From Ephemerocybe angulata (Eukaryota; Basidiomycota; Agaricomycetes; Agaricales; Psathyrellaceae): a stretch of DNA of 21,440 nt. The DNA lies in NCBI GenBank assembly GCA_013368325.1, contig JAACJK010000146.1:1-21440 (forward strand), in the 5' to 3' direction. Shown piece by piece: positions 10,650-21,181 of the stretch (its first letter is position 1; the number at the start of each line of letters is the position of its first letter). A program made the position numbers and the translations under genes. Under the pieces are notes generated by a model. The model was not told the origin of the DNA and did not search any database. It was given only the letters and a program-made list of their open reading frames with translations.

Positions 10650-10945
10650 CTATGCCCGCTCAATAGGCCATACCTTGGCCTTTGCCCTTTCTGCTATATC
10701 CTGTCGCAGGTGGGCCAATGCTTGGCTCAATCGCGTACCATACTGTCAAATGGTCTGTAGGTGTATCCCACTGGGTCCTTTCCGTCTAGAATCCCATCCC
10801 AGCAGTACTTCACGATGAGATGAGTGCGCTCCCATCCATCCCTCAGCAAAGCTTCCGGTGACCGTGGACACCTCGAATACTTCCTTAAACACTCATCCAA
10901 AGTTCGGTGCATCTGTAGACATAGCTGCATGTGTAGACATGGCAT
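10650..10945 (-). pseudogene. Possible frameshifted gene remnant
   Basis: The minus strand from 10945 reads a coding-like stretch with TLDECLRKYSRCPRSPEALL, then GWERTHLIVKYCWDGILDGK and GYTYRPFDSMVRD, where it meets a stop (10727). One frame over, the sequence continues with RLSQALAHLRQDIAERAKAK and VWPIERA to a stop at 10650-10652. The composition (Trp, Tyr, Arg-rich, few low-complexity runs) and the smooth continuation suggest one gene broken by a single-base shift. I do not know the family. Upstream it runs into the minisatellite, so its 5' part is missing or was replaced. Chance cannot be excluded. Confidence 0.35.
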
Positions 10946-11028
10946 GCTGGATTGAGCTCCCGGTTATCCAGGTGATACGGTCCACGATACGGACCACCTC
11001 CGCAGTGTTTCTACAAGCAACGGCGCTA

Positions 11029-11876
11029 AGGGCGCCGTCTATCGGGCCTGCGATGTCTCTACAACCAACGGAAGGCGCGTCCTCGATCCTCCCATCACCG
11101 ATGTTTCTGCCGACATTGGACGCTCATTATCCGGGCTGCATTCCCTCCATAAGCGCGCGACACCCTTACGCTGCTTCAGTAGATATAGGGCGCCGTCTAT
11201 CGAGCCTGCGATGTCTCTACAACCAATGGTCGGTGCGTTCTCCATCCTCGCTTCAGCAATGCATCTGCTGACATTGGGCGGCGGTTTCGCTGCTGCATTT
11301 CCTCCACAACCACGCGAAGCCCCGATGTTTCCACAACCAACGGAGGGTGCGTTCTGGATCCTCCTATCAGCAATGTTTCTGCCAACATTGGACGCGCATT
11401 ACCCGGGCTGCATTCCCTCCATAAGCGCGCGACGCCTTTACAGCGCTTCAGTAGACATAGGGCGCCGTCTATCGGTCCTGCGATGTCTCTACAACCAACG
11501 GAAGGTGCGTTCTCGATCCTCCTATCACCGATGCTTCTCCTGACAATGGACGCTCATTTTCTGGGCTGCATTCCCTCCATAAGCGCGCGACGCATTTACA
11601 GCGCTTCAGTAGACATAGGGCGCCGTCTATCGGGCCTGCGATGTCTCTACAACCAACGGAAGGTGCGTTCTCGATTCTCCCATCACCGATGCCTCTCCTG
11701 ACAATGGACGCTCATTTTCCGGGCTGCATTCCCTCCATAAGCGCGTGACGCCCTTACACTGCTTCAGTAGACATAGGGCGGCATCTATCGGGCCTGCGAT
11801 GTCTCTACAACCAACGGAGGGTGCGTTCTCCATCCTCCCATCGCCGATGCTTCTGCTGACATTGGACACTCCAGTT
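11029..11876 (+). repeat. 158-bp minisatellite, copy 2
   Basis: Same array at offset 10971, with anchors at 11053, 11211, 11325, 11483, 11641 and 11799. The shortened 114-bp second unit is also present, so the internal deletion predates the 11-kb duplication or the two copies are the same molecule. Upstream at 10915-10945 the motif TGTAGACAT occurs twice more, suggesting decayed units just before the array. Confidence 0.9.
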
Positions 11877-12594
11877 TTTCATTTGTGTCTCCTCCACAAC
11901 ATCGAATCCAACCAACTTTTTAAGAAAGCGCTGCCGGAGGTGGCAGCTCGCGAGATGGTTAGGTTTTCGACCCTGAGACCTATCAAGCGTCGGAGTCCTT
12001 GATATCGGCTGGGATGCAGGTCAACCGATGGACGTTGACACCACTTAGATGCAACCCCCGCTAATCGAGTTTCGCGGTTCTCCACCAATGGTACGGTGTC
12101 TTATCTGTGCGAGACCGTGGTAGTTTCCCTCATAGTTTAACAAGCCCATCCGTGACGGCAAATGGAATGTTGTTGGGAAGAAGCTCTGCAGGACGACCGA
12201 AGGATGCCATTGGGGCGTGATCAATCTTGCACCAACGAAGTTACACTCACAGCAAATCCAACAACATTGCATGGCCTTCCAAAAGTGTGCAACTGACCTA
12301 GGTAGGTAGCCATCGGGCTCCGTCGATTCTCAGCGCGAAGCCGATGTCTCTACAACCAACGGAGGGTGCGTCCTCAATCCTCCCATCAGCAATGCTTCTG
12401 CTGACATTGGACACTCCAGTTTCTCATTTGTACCTCCTCCCCAATCGAACATCAGCCCTTCTATGCCTCTGGAGACATAGGTCCCTGAGTATTGAGCTTG
12501 CGTTCGTTCACCTCCGTGGATCGTCAGATCACTGCTTCTGTAAACATAACTACTGGCCTCACAAATTGATAGGGCAGTTAAGCCACCATAAATG
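11877..12594. other. Gene-free spacer with an isolated minisatellite piece, copy 2
   Basis: Same spacer as 906-1622, one base longer (the run at about 12169 reads TGTTG instead of TG). The isolated minisatellite piece starts at 12344. I see no supported gene here. Confidence 0.6.
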
Positions 12595-15500
12595 CTAGTC
12601 TATTTTCAAGATCTTCAGCCTATTCCATACAGAAAGGAAGACCTTTGTATATATAATAGCCCTCTTCTGTCCCATATAGCTGACCGATTTTCGAATCCTC
12701 CTAAGTGCTCCATTGCCGCATTCGGCCGCGCTCGAATTGATGTATTCGAGCTTGGTGTCCACATTCATATACTCGGATAGGAATGCTGCAGGGCTACATT
12801 TGCTGTGACCTGTGGCATGAAAGATGTCAATGGCAAAGAGGGTATTTGCAAAAAACATAGGCTCGCGCAGCAAGCAGTAGGGACCCAAGGCGCATGCAAA
12901 GTCGTAGATGACGATTTTGGGAGCTGTCGGCCATCGAGTCACCATTGCTGAGAAGACATCGTCACGACCTTCGGCTTTGGGGATACAATGGAACCCGTAA
13001 CAAATGCTGTGCGAACACCAGCATACCATGATACCCCCAGTTAATCGTCGTTCTCCATATTGAGAGTAATACTTCCCGCATCGATCCCCACGTTGCTGGC
13101 CTGATGCCTGTTCTTCTTGGTTCTCTTTCAGTGACGGATAAAGCGGGCGATGCCGTATTATGGGCATGCTATAAAAGCAACCAGTCTGTCGAAATTTAGT
13201 CAGTTAGAGGTGAATGGGGGCGAGGGCAAAAGAGGATGTACCGTTATCCAATCCAGATGATCATTCGGGAGGATATGTATGTTGGGCGGTGGCAGCGGCG
13301 GTTCAACGATCAGTGCTTTGAGAGTAGCACGCGCCTTCTTTTCAATCCAGGTCATCACTCCCAAGAGATCAGCAAGATCTACGTCGCTGTGATTTATAAC
13401 CTTGTTCAGGGAAGGTATGGGCCTCAGCTTATAGGCCACGTTAACGTCTGGCTTCGCCACAAACTCCCTAAGCTTGAGCAGTGCCGTGTAGTTGACGAGT
13501 TGTAGCACAGATTCCTCGGCGGCGATCTATGTTGTCGTAAGCAGGGTCCACATGACCAGAGAATGGGCGTACCTGTCGGAACAAGTTCTTTATGACGGCA
13601 GGAGGTTTGTGCCCTGACCAAAAGGCTGCACGGCCGTAATGCATCGTATATAGCTGCGCTAAGGCGGGACATTCCTTTCTCATGTCTTCAGTCACCGAGT
13701 CCACCTTCTCCAAGTAGTCTTCCACTAACAAAGCCTGTCGACGTCGGAGGTTCTCATTTGGATTGGTGGCGGGAAGTGGTGTCGGTCCTGCGTCTTCGAG
13801 AGTGCCTTCTGTTGCACCAGTTGCTTCAGTAGAGACCGCCACAGTTGATAGCGAGATCGCCGCGGAGTTAGCCTGCGGTTTCATGGGAGATAGCGAAGGG
13901 GTGGATGTCTCGGGGATGGCCTGTGCCCGCTTCGACGGAGTGTCGGGGTTTGACGCAGTACCACCCTTCTTCGCCTTGGGTTTGGCTCGCGATTTCTTCG
14001 AAGGAGATTTTGCGCCATCAACACCGCCTTCTTCTTCCCCATCCTCGATGCGGTCGGGATGCGTGGGCCGCTCCATCGTGGCTCGGAAACGCCGTCGTAA
14101 TGTCGCCAGGGGCAAGAGTTGCTGCTTTGGTTTGTACTTTACGTTAGGGCGCCGAACGGAATCTGGCATCGTAAACGTTGGTGGGCGAAGTGAACCACTG
14201 AGATGCTTCCGGCCAAAGGCTAAGGTGATTCCATCCCAGATGACCGTCTCGGGTGATGGTCCGCAGACCGTACAGGACATGTCGTTGTCGAACTTCTGGA
14301 GGGAGACGTATGCGAACCATACGGCGCGAAAGAGGTCGTCGCCCATGAACTCTTTTCCAGAAAGGAGATAGCGTCTTGACAATTGCGTATACCAGGCGGT
14401 AAAGGGCGTCTCTGAGGAGGTAAAGCAGCTGGTGTATTCGTCAAGTAGCTCGTGGGAGACAAGGGCAGAATTGTTGAAATTGAATATGCCATGTGCGCGC
14501 AGATCAGGGCCGATTCGCTTTCGCCGGACGGAAGGACAAACGGGGCAGACTTGAACCTCAATCTCGACGTCATGAACCGTTAGCAGGGTGTACAACTTGC
14601 AACGCTTCGTTTTTTTCAGCCCATCCCTATTGAAGAAGGTCCGCGTTGTTCCACAGTTGCAGGAGGAATCGGCTTGAAGAGGGAATGGGCCATCTGGGGG
14701 TGTCCGGGCAGGAGGGGGATCGGAATAGAGCTTGGGGTCGGACGGGATTCGCGCCCAGAACGGTGGATGTATTGGCAGATAGGATACTGTGGTACCGGGT
14801 CCGCGAGCTGAGGATAGATCAGCGTCATCCCACAAGATAGTTCAGATCACAGGAACTGACCAAGTTCGCCTATAGAGAGTGAGTCGAGGCTTGAGTCTAC
14901 AAAGTCCTCCAAATCTTCGATTTCATCTTCTGGGACGTCTGGGTACCGCTCTCTGGCCTTGTTTATATGATAGCATGATAGAAGTCCCGTGTCCTTGGAG
15001 CATTTCCAGGTCGATTCCGAACGGGAAAGGATATTACTGACGATCGCTCGGCCTTTGAGCTCGGAGGACGACATCGACTGAACGGAGTACAAGCTTTCCA
15101 AACGATGGCGTCCTAGGATGCGGCGGGAGAAGAGCGTCGCTGCCGGGGGTGATGAGTCCATCGTTACAATGCTATTTCATTACTGAAGAGGTAAGTTAAG
15201 TAGCTTACCTGTCCTATCCTTATCACCTGCAACATCCCTGTCCTCGGTTCCTTCGGCATTCTTCTCGAGAATGATACTCTCGACCTCATAGTCCTGAAAG
15301 TACCGCCTGTGCACACAGAGGTTGCGGTTAAGAGCTTTAGGGCAGGTGCACCCGGTGTCGAGCTGTCCTACATCGGAGGTTTGGAATCGCATATGATACC
15401 ACGCATCCTTAGGTGGAGTCAATGTCAAGTATTAAAGCAAACTAAATCAGATACGACACTTACCGTGGTCTGCCTCTTGTTAGAATCCCATCCCTGAACA

Positions 15501-15979
15501 ACGAATAGAGAGGTATGAAGGTGGCTATACCCCGCGACATGTGAGGTTACGGCGTCAACATAGTCTTCGAAGTCGTCGTCTTCGCCGATCCACCCAAGGT
15601 CTGGATCAATTACTTCCGAGCCGACCCAAGAGCCGAAATCACCGTCGTCCGGCGCTTGGTCGGGCACAACGTCCGATATTGTCCCACCGTCCTCGATGCC
15701 ACTGGCGCCCGTAGCTTGACTTGACGGCACCTCTTGTGTCCAAGCACCCTCATCATCCTCTTTGAAAGCCCCAGCGGTCTGCGATGATTGAGCAAGAACC
15801 TTCTTTACAACGCGCTTTCTAGGGCTCTTTGCCTCTTCGAAAATTCGCTGAGGTTTCGTTGGGGATGTCCAGTAAGAAGTTTCCGCCACGGCCTCCAGGA
15901 GCTCACTAGGGAACGAATGCTGAGCCTCATCGTCAAGGTCATCTTCATCTTTACGCCTTCGTTTCTTTCTCGTGGCCAT
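12595..15979 (-). CDS. Gene A, copy 2: SWIM zinc-finger, HMGXB3/KDZ-related DDE-transposase-like protein
   Basis: Six exons join into 1034 residues: 15979-15464, 15407-15209, 15139-14861, 14807-13573, 13526-13242 and 13185-12595, all with GT-AG introns of 46-69 bp. Residues 4-10 form a basic nuclear-type signal (RKKRRRK) before an acidic stretch. A SWIM-type finger follows (C192-x-C194-x8-C203-x-H205), then C285-x8-C294-x-H296 and Cys pairs 381/383, 419/422 and 510/513. A Ser/Pro/Lys-rich linker covers about 545-740. The C-terminal block (889-1027) contains GGIMVCWCSHSICYGFHCIP, IVIYDFACAL, FHATGHSKCSPAAF and SSAAECGNGALRRIRKSVSY. I recognise it as a multicopy mushroom family related to vertebrate HMGXB3 and KDZ transposons. 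D523 (VIWDG), D933 and E993 are my candidate catalytic acids, by inference. The intron 2 ends are the least certain, since another donor (15225) fits the same frame. It diverges from gene D. Confidence 0.75.
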
Positions 15980-16461
15980 ATTGGTGAGCTAGAAAGCAAT
16001 GCCTTGGGGTGGGGGTAAAAGTGTCGTGTGGTTTATGAGCCTTGTTTCCGATTCAGCGCTCAGCACCCATCGATCCAAATACATATTTGGGGCCTTAATC
16101 CGCTCCCATGCGAGGCACATGGGTCACCGGCTGGCTTAGGCAAGTTATTTGCAATTCGGCACCCATCGTCTCCAAGTGGGGGTCTTAATCCAGTCTCATC
16201 AAGGCGCATGGGCTCACCGTCGTGCTTTGGTCGTGCTTAGCGCGTCATTTCCAATTCAGCACCCGGCGCGGGCCTCAATCCAATCTTATCAAGGCGCATG
16301 GGCTCACATGGGCTCACATGGGGAACGATGATACAAGGGAGAAGGCAGGAGTCATGTGGGATCGTTCCAGGGTCGTCTCATGGGCACCCGCTGTTTTCGC
16401 TCGAACCCCATCCCTCTCCATATAGCCTGGCACCGTTAGCCAACGACAACTCAACATCATC
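15980..16461. promoter_or_regulatory. Divergent intergenic region with ~90-bp repeats, copy 2
   Basis: Same region as 4980-5457. The landmark CTTAATCC/CTCAATCC is at 16094, 16184 and 16274, an exact 90-bp spacing, so the period is better seen here than in copy 1. The repeated CATGGGCTCAC block could bind a factor acting on both genes A and D; this is inference. A TATA-like CATATAG lies at 16419-16425. Confidence 0.6.
16419..16425 (+). promoter_or_regulatory. TATA-like box of gene D
   Basis: CATATAG, 37 bases before the gene D ATG at 16462, followed by a CA-rich leader (ACAACTCAACATCATC) typical of short fungal 5' leaders. The same site is at 5415-5421 in copy 1. Confidence 0.35.
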
Positions 16462-18190
16462 ATGGCTCCTTCCAAACGTCGACAACCAACCAAAGAGCCG
16501 AAGCCCGCCAAAAAGCTTCACTGCCGTCGATGTGATGGTAGCCCACTCCTGACTGAGTGTGCTCACAGCCGCAAGGCTCAAGCAGGTGTACGTTTTGCAT
16601 TCGCGTACGGGATATCTCTCTAAAGGCTATCAATAGCCTCCCCCCGCTGGTCAGAACCCAGTCATCGATCCAACACTCGCTGTCCAACAAGGTCCAGCAC
16701 TCGCAGCTCAACAAGGTGCGCCCCGTGCACATTAAATATCTCATCATCAATTTATACCTTCCCTCGTAGTGCCGATGTACCCTCAATTTCAATTTGGACA
16801 AAGTAAGTTAGAATTAGGTTGTTCTCGTTGTCCTTTGCTGATCCATCAAACCTCTCTCAGTGAACCCGTACGCCTTCAACTTCAACCCACCCTCAGCAAC
16901 TCCTGCTGGAGTTCAGAGCTACCCCCTGGAACTCCAAGTGCTCCGGTGTATCAGTTCCCTCCCGGGTGTAAGTTGCTCTTCCTTCGCGAATCGCGGACGG
17001 CGTGCACATTCTAACATCCCAATCAGATACCCCAATGTCGCACCCCTGGCTCTTCAACCCCGCCTCCTATGGGCTTGCGGGACCCGCGCCTCCGTCTGCT
17101 ACTGCACCGCCTGCCGGAACTGACCAGTCTCCTTCAACCGTCGGTGGTGCGCCTCTGACGGCCCAGAGTAACGCCTACAACGTCGATCTCTCCCTTCTGG
17201 ACGACGATATTCCAGCCCCCGTCCCTGCGACACAGGATATTACAGCCCCGTCCCTGCGACACAGGCTGGGCTCATGCCCTCCGCATGTGCTGTGCCAGAG
17301 CCCGCCGGCGCAGTCCCACTCCCGGATGGCGAACTTGAAACCTCTGATGTAACATCACAGCCCGCACCCTCTGTAACGACTAGTCCCACGCCTCTCGTTG
17401 ACGACCATGTGGACTCTGTGTCCCAGCATGGGCAAAAGCGCCCCCGCGAGGATTCGATGAACAGTTCCCCCGCACCCGCCTCCAAGAAACGGGCCTATGC
17501 ATCCGGTGCGAAGCCAATCTTCGACTGGATTGAGGGAGTGGGTCGCGGTGCCCGGAACTGGCGTGCGTCCCCTTCTTTTTTCTGTCGATCGTGCTGACCT
17601 GTTTCATCCCTGTCTTTAGGTTTGGCCCGTAAGCGCCCATTGCTCCCGGAAATTGTGGATAACGCCCGCGCGACGAAGTGTTATTCCGGTTGGGTCCATG
17701 ACCTCATGTCCCGCGTTCGTACCGTTCCTATCATTGCACCCCTAATTTCATGAGCTAATAAGGAACCTAGTGCGAGAGCATCTCCATTCGATCAGGTTGC
17801 TGGATGTATGTTGCCGTGCAGCATCCATCTGCTCGGACTCCCTTCACGCATTATTCGTCCCCAAAGCTCCGTGCTGAAGCTCCGGCTGCGCTCGCGTCCT
17901 TTCATAAGGATGTTAGCATGACAATGACCAGTCTAGTCCGCGCTGACCGTAAGGCCAAGGTTGAATCTATCGTTGAGGCGTTGAGAAACAAGGCTCGAGC
18001 GGAGGCCGCTGAAGCCAAGACAGCTGCCACGGAGCAAAAGCTGGCACTGGCGAACGAGAGGTTGGAGGAGCTGGAAAGAAGGCTGGAATCGTTGACTGTC
18101 ATCACGGAGGAGAACGAACTGTACCCGCCCGAGGACGAGCCGGAGGAGGATGACGAAGAGGAGTTCTCTGAAACTGAAGAACCCCTGTAG
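16462..18190 (+). CDS. Gene D, copy 2: zinc-knuckle, Pro-rich, coiled-coil protein (single-base frame errors)
   Basis: Seven exons: 16462-16587, 16637-16715, 16770-16802, 16861-16967, 17027-17562, 17620-17714 and 17771-18190. Taken with copy 1 they encode 465 residues. The N-terminus is basic, followed by C21-x2-C24-x8-C33-x-H35, a possible zinc knuckle. The middle is rich in Pro, Ala, Tyr and Ser, with a 10-residue tandem (DIPAPVPATQ/DITAPVPATQ), a basic patch (KRPRED, SKKRAY) and the stretch ESISIRSGCWMYVAVQHP. The tail has a heptad-rich helix from about LVRADRKAKVESIV to LEELERRLESL, likely a coiled coil, and ends very acidic. One C is missing near 16924 and one near 17246, each shifting the frame, while copy 1 has these bases. 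Function is unknown; a nucleic-acid-binding, multimerising partner of gene A is my inference from its shared promoter. Confidence 0.75.
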
Positions 18191-18411
18191 CCACCCTCCA
18201 TTACCTCAATACCTTTTTCCTGTCACCATCGAAATGATATCTTTTATCCTTTGCCCTTCATTCGATATTTGAGTTACTGTCTATAATCACATAAGTATCG
18301 TATTGATAAAGTCACGCTCGACGTCAGTTAATACCTTCCTGGTAGCTCAGAACGGAGTTCAACAGAAAGAGAAGGAGTATAACATCCCTTGGATGTCAAC
18401 TTGCATGCCAT

Positions 18412-19284
18412 TCAATCTAACAAATGTGATCTCTGATAGTACAGGTCACCCTCGCTATACAAATCAATAAATTCGTCGTGCCCACGGAACCTGGCCATGT
18501 CCTCCAAGTCCTGAATCATCTCCACAGCTTGGTCTATTTTGGCACCCAGCGCTTCGAGCTCACCAAGTTGAGCTGCTGCTCCCACCTCCAATGAGATATC
18601 TTGCTCATGGGCGTAAACACCTTCTCGAAGCCGGATTAGGCGCGGCAAGACCAATACAAGGTCCTCGACCACACCACTCTCGATGTACCGAGCTGAAATA
18701 TCCTCCAGGAACTCGCGAAGCGACCTATTTTCCAGCATGTCCTTGTAGGATGTGAGGAGAAATTTGGTATGCCCTTCCCAGATGTCCCTCGGAGGCCGGC
18801 GGCTAACCACTGCAGTGCTAAGAAACACAGTTCCTATGAGGTATGGAATGGCATTTGTCGCTCGTTTAACACACCTTAAATCACTCGCCGGTTTCGATTG
18901 TTTGCTACTACTGCCTTCATTCTTTGGGGCAGATTTCCTTCTAGAAATGTACACCCATTTTTGAGAGCGCATCCATGTATACAATCAATGAAGTACGCAC
19001 CGCTGATATGACCGATTGCTTTTCTGACGATTGTCGTACTTGCGCTCCTCGTCAGATTTAACAACTTTTACTTTCTCATGCTTCGAAGGATCGTTACGCC
19101 TTTTGGCTGCATATTTCTGCTTCCTGGAAATGGAGATGTTCTCCCGGAATCTGCAATAAAGTCAGTTGGACGGCGTAAGTGGTACAAGGATGCCGGGCCC
19201 TAACCGTTCATAGTACTTCCTGCTTCGTTCGCATGCAGCGGCCTTTTTCTCCTCCTCCGTTTTATAGAGAACAGGGCGCCCCAT
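18412..19284 (-). CDS. Gene B, copy 2: small protein with GRPxLY basic N-terminus
   Basis: Same gene at a constant offset of 11002, with exons 19284-19205, 19150-19001 and 18940-18412 and 252 residues. Splice sites are GTTAGG...TTGCAG and GTGCGT...TTCTAG. The start is set by the ATG that opens the GRPVLYKTEEEK motif. Upstream (in minus-strand sense) lies an AT-rich, partly palindromic stretch, TATAGTAAATTCTAGTATA, ending about 7 bases before the ATG, which may serve as the TATA region. The gene is convergent with gene D. Confidence 0.8.
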
Positions 19285-20178
19285 TTCAGCTATACTAGAA
19301 TTTACTATACCAGCTGTAGTGAGTGCGCAGTCTGGACGACCCGTACTCGAGTGGGGGTGGGGTGAGCTTGATGGTTGTTGCTAAAGTCGAAACCGGTAAG
19401 GATTCACAGTTCCGCGTCTGACTTGCGCGTTTCGTCTCACGTTTACTCCACCATCAAGACTGTTCATGCTCTCCAGGCTCGCTCAATACATTTAAAGTAA
19501 AAGTATGTACGTAGAATAATAAATGAATAGCACACAGTACATGCTATGAAAAATCTAGACATATATAAACATATATCATACTAAACCAAGTGACAAAGGA
19601 AGGGCGTCAAGTCGCACCTTGCCAGCTCGGATTTAGCAACAGTAGAATGAGGTACGCACCCTTTCACTGTCAGACACTGCTCGTTAAACTTCTTGCAGAT
19701 CAATCTTACTGAACTGTAGAATACTGGCGGAAAATGAGTGCTCGTACGTCGCATATGAACGCACATTGTACTTCGCGCACAAGGGGGCGCGCACTGGCTG
19801 CCTGATGTCCCTGCTGTCACAAAAGGAAGGTGTGAGCCTAGCTTTAGACTACCCTGCGAGTCTCACTGAATTTATAGTGGCGTGGAAGGTGTCAAGAGAT
19901 GAAAGTACTTTGTACGTCGCTTCACGCACGTACTCACTGCCTAATGTACTCGCTATCGCTAGAGGATGGCGCGAGGCTTACTGGAGAATTATCTGAGTAT
20001 AGTTTTTGCTGGTCTAAATCACTGAGATACATAATATCTTCGAAATCCTACAAAGGGCTGTGTGTGATAGGCGGGAACGTCAAGAGGCGCTCACAAATAT
20101 CGCAGAGGCGCGCAACAAAGCTCCGTACGGCATATGCCATGACGGATCACATCAACCTCCGGCGGAATCTGATCTATC
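19285..20178. other. Intergenic spacer between divergent genes B and C, copy 2
   Basis: Counterpart of 8283-9179, differing by a few one-base indels (for example a run of six A reduced to five near 19549, and one G lost near 20071). The same AT-rich tract and degenerate 139-bp repeat pair are present. Confidence 0.55.
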
Positions 20179-21181
20179 ATGCATTCTCCCCGTGACCTTG
20201 CACACTCTTTCATCGACACCACCATCGACAATACCATGAGCAACCCCACATCAGCAGATGCATCCCAGGTTTTGCCATCTCGAGAGCTTCCTCTCCTCCC
20301 TGTGTAAGTCTTCCAAGTATCACAGCAGCTACTCCTAATAATGCGAATAGTGCTGTAGGTCAGCGCAAAAACGTAAAGCTCAGGGGGACCACGTAGGCCG
20401 CAGGCCCAAGAAGATGTCGGAGCAGTATAAGGAGTAAGTCACTGCACTGCGAGAAGGACTGTAGCCTGATTTTTCCCGCATCCTGTGTAGATCTGTGGCT
20501 CGGGGGAAGGAGCTAAGGGATGCAGGCTTAGAGGAAGACCTCGTTATCATCAAGAGTCCGTCAGGGAGACACACGCTTGGCCGTCGTTACGTGCCCATCG
20601 GTACAGTTCCAGCTTATCCCTCGTTGGGTGATAGATCTTCGCCCAGGAAGAGCAACACGTCTGCAGTAGCCAAGTGCGTATTCCCTTTTCTTTCTCGATA
20701 TATGTGCCTGCCTGATACGTTTCATGTTAGAGCCAGTCAAGCTGGAAGGTCTGGGAAGGGTCGCAGTACTTTATCTGCTGATGACGAGTACGTGTATCTA
20801 CTGTTCGTTATTTACCACCACCTCATCACACTCCCCACAGTCCTTTTGGTGTGGCGGCTTTTGGAATAGATGGAAGGTCTGGGACTTCATCTGCTGTTGA
20901 CGAGTACGTGTATCTACTGTTCGTTATTTACCACCACCTCATCACACTCCCCACACAGTCCTTTTGGTCTGGCGGCTTTTGGAATAGATCCTGATTTAAA
21001 TGACCCATTCCCAGAGGCATTAGATTCGTCAGAGGATGAGTATGATAGCGATGGCAGTAGTGAAACGGGGGTTAGCGTGCTGGGACGGATCTCAAGCCAA
21101 GCGAACGAGGAGAGTGTCGGCCTGGAGGCCAAAATTAGCGAAGACGAGCACGAGGCTGAGGCCACTGAGTTTCAGGAGTAG
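20179..21181 (+). CDS. Gene C, copy 2: small basic-then-acidic protein with duplicated exon, unknown function
   Basis: Same gene, with exons 20179 (or 20236)-20303, 20359-20433, 20491-20673, 20731-20787, 20841-20903 and 20959-21181. All exons match copy 1 in length. The only change I see inside the gene is a 2-bp loss in intron 4, whose acceptor reads CCCCACAG instead of CCCCACACAG (53 against 55 bp), leaving splicing possible. The intact frame in both copies argues that it is a real gene. It is divergent from gene B. Confidence 0.7.
20744..20989 (+). repeat. 118-bp exon-plus-intron tandem duplication in gene C, copy 2
   Basis: Same duplication, with GACGAGTACGTG at 20783 and 20899. The spacing is 116 here because the first intron has lost one CA from its acceptor tract. 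Confidence 0.92.

Larger units (their letters stand above)
1..10971 (+). repeat. 11-kb direct tandem unit, copy 1
   Basis: The complete unit is seen once here. It starts at the first base of the window and continues into copy 2 at 10972 with no spacer. It holds a minisatellite, four multi-exon genes (A minus, D plus, B minus, C plus) and spacers. The start point is arbitrary because the window begins inside the repeat, so any circular permutation is equally valid. Copy 1 is shorter than copy 2 by a net 28 bases across gene A, mostly single-base deletions in homopolymers, which looks like unpolished long-read sequence. Confidence 0.95.

Noticed and set aside
10966..10998. Hairpin GGTCC-ACGATAC-GGACC at the copy junction as a true unit boundary
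   Set aside because: The hairpin is real, but the junction falls here only because the window starts at this point of the repeat; nothing shows that the element ends here.
11879..12272. Minus-strand open frames of about 70 codons between the minisatellite and gene A
   Set aside because: Some stretches look faintly coding, but there is no continuous frame, no clear splice pair and no family I recognise. A decayed gene cannot be excluded.
15171..15208. 37-bp intron 2 for gene A ending at AATAG (15172)
   Set aside because: It is shorter than usual and leads to a stop in the next codons. The acceptor GGCAG at 15140 restores the frame with a 69-bp intron.
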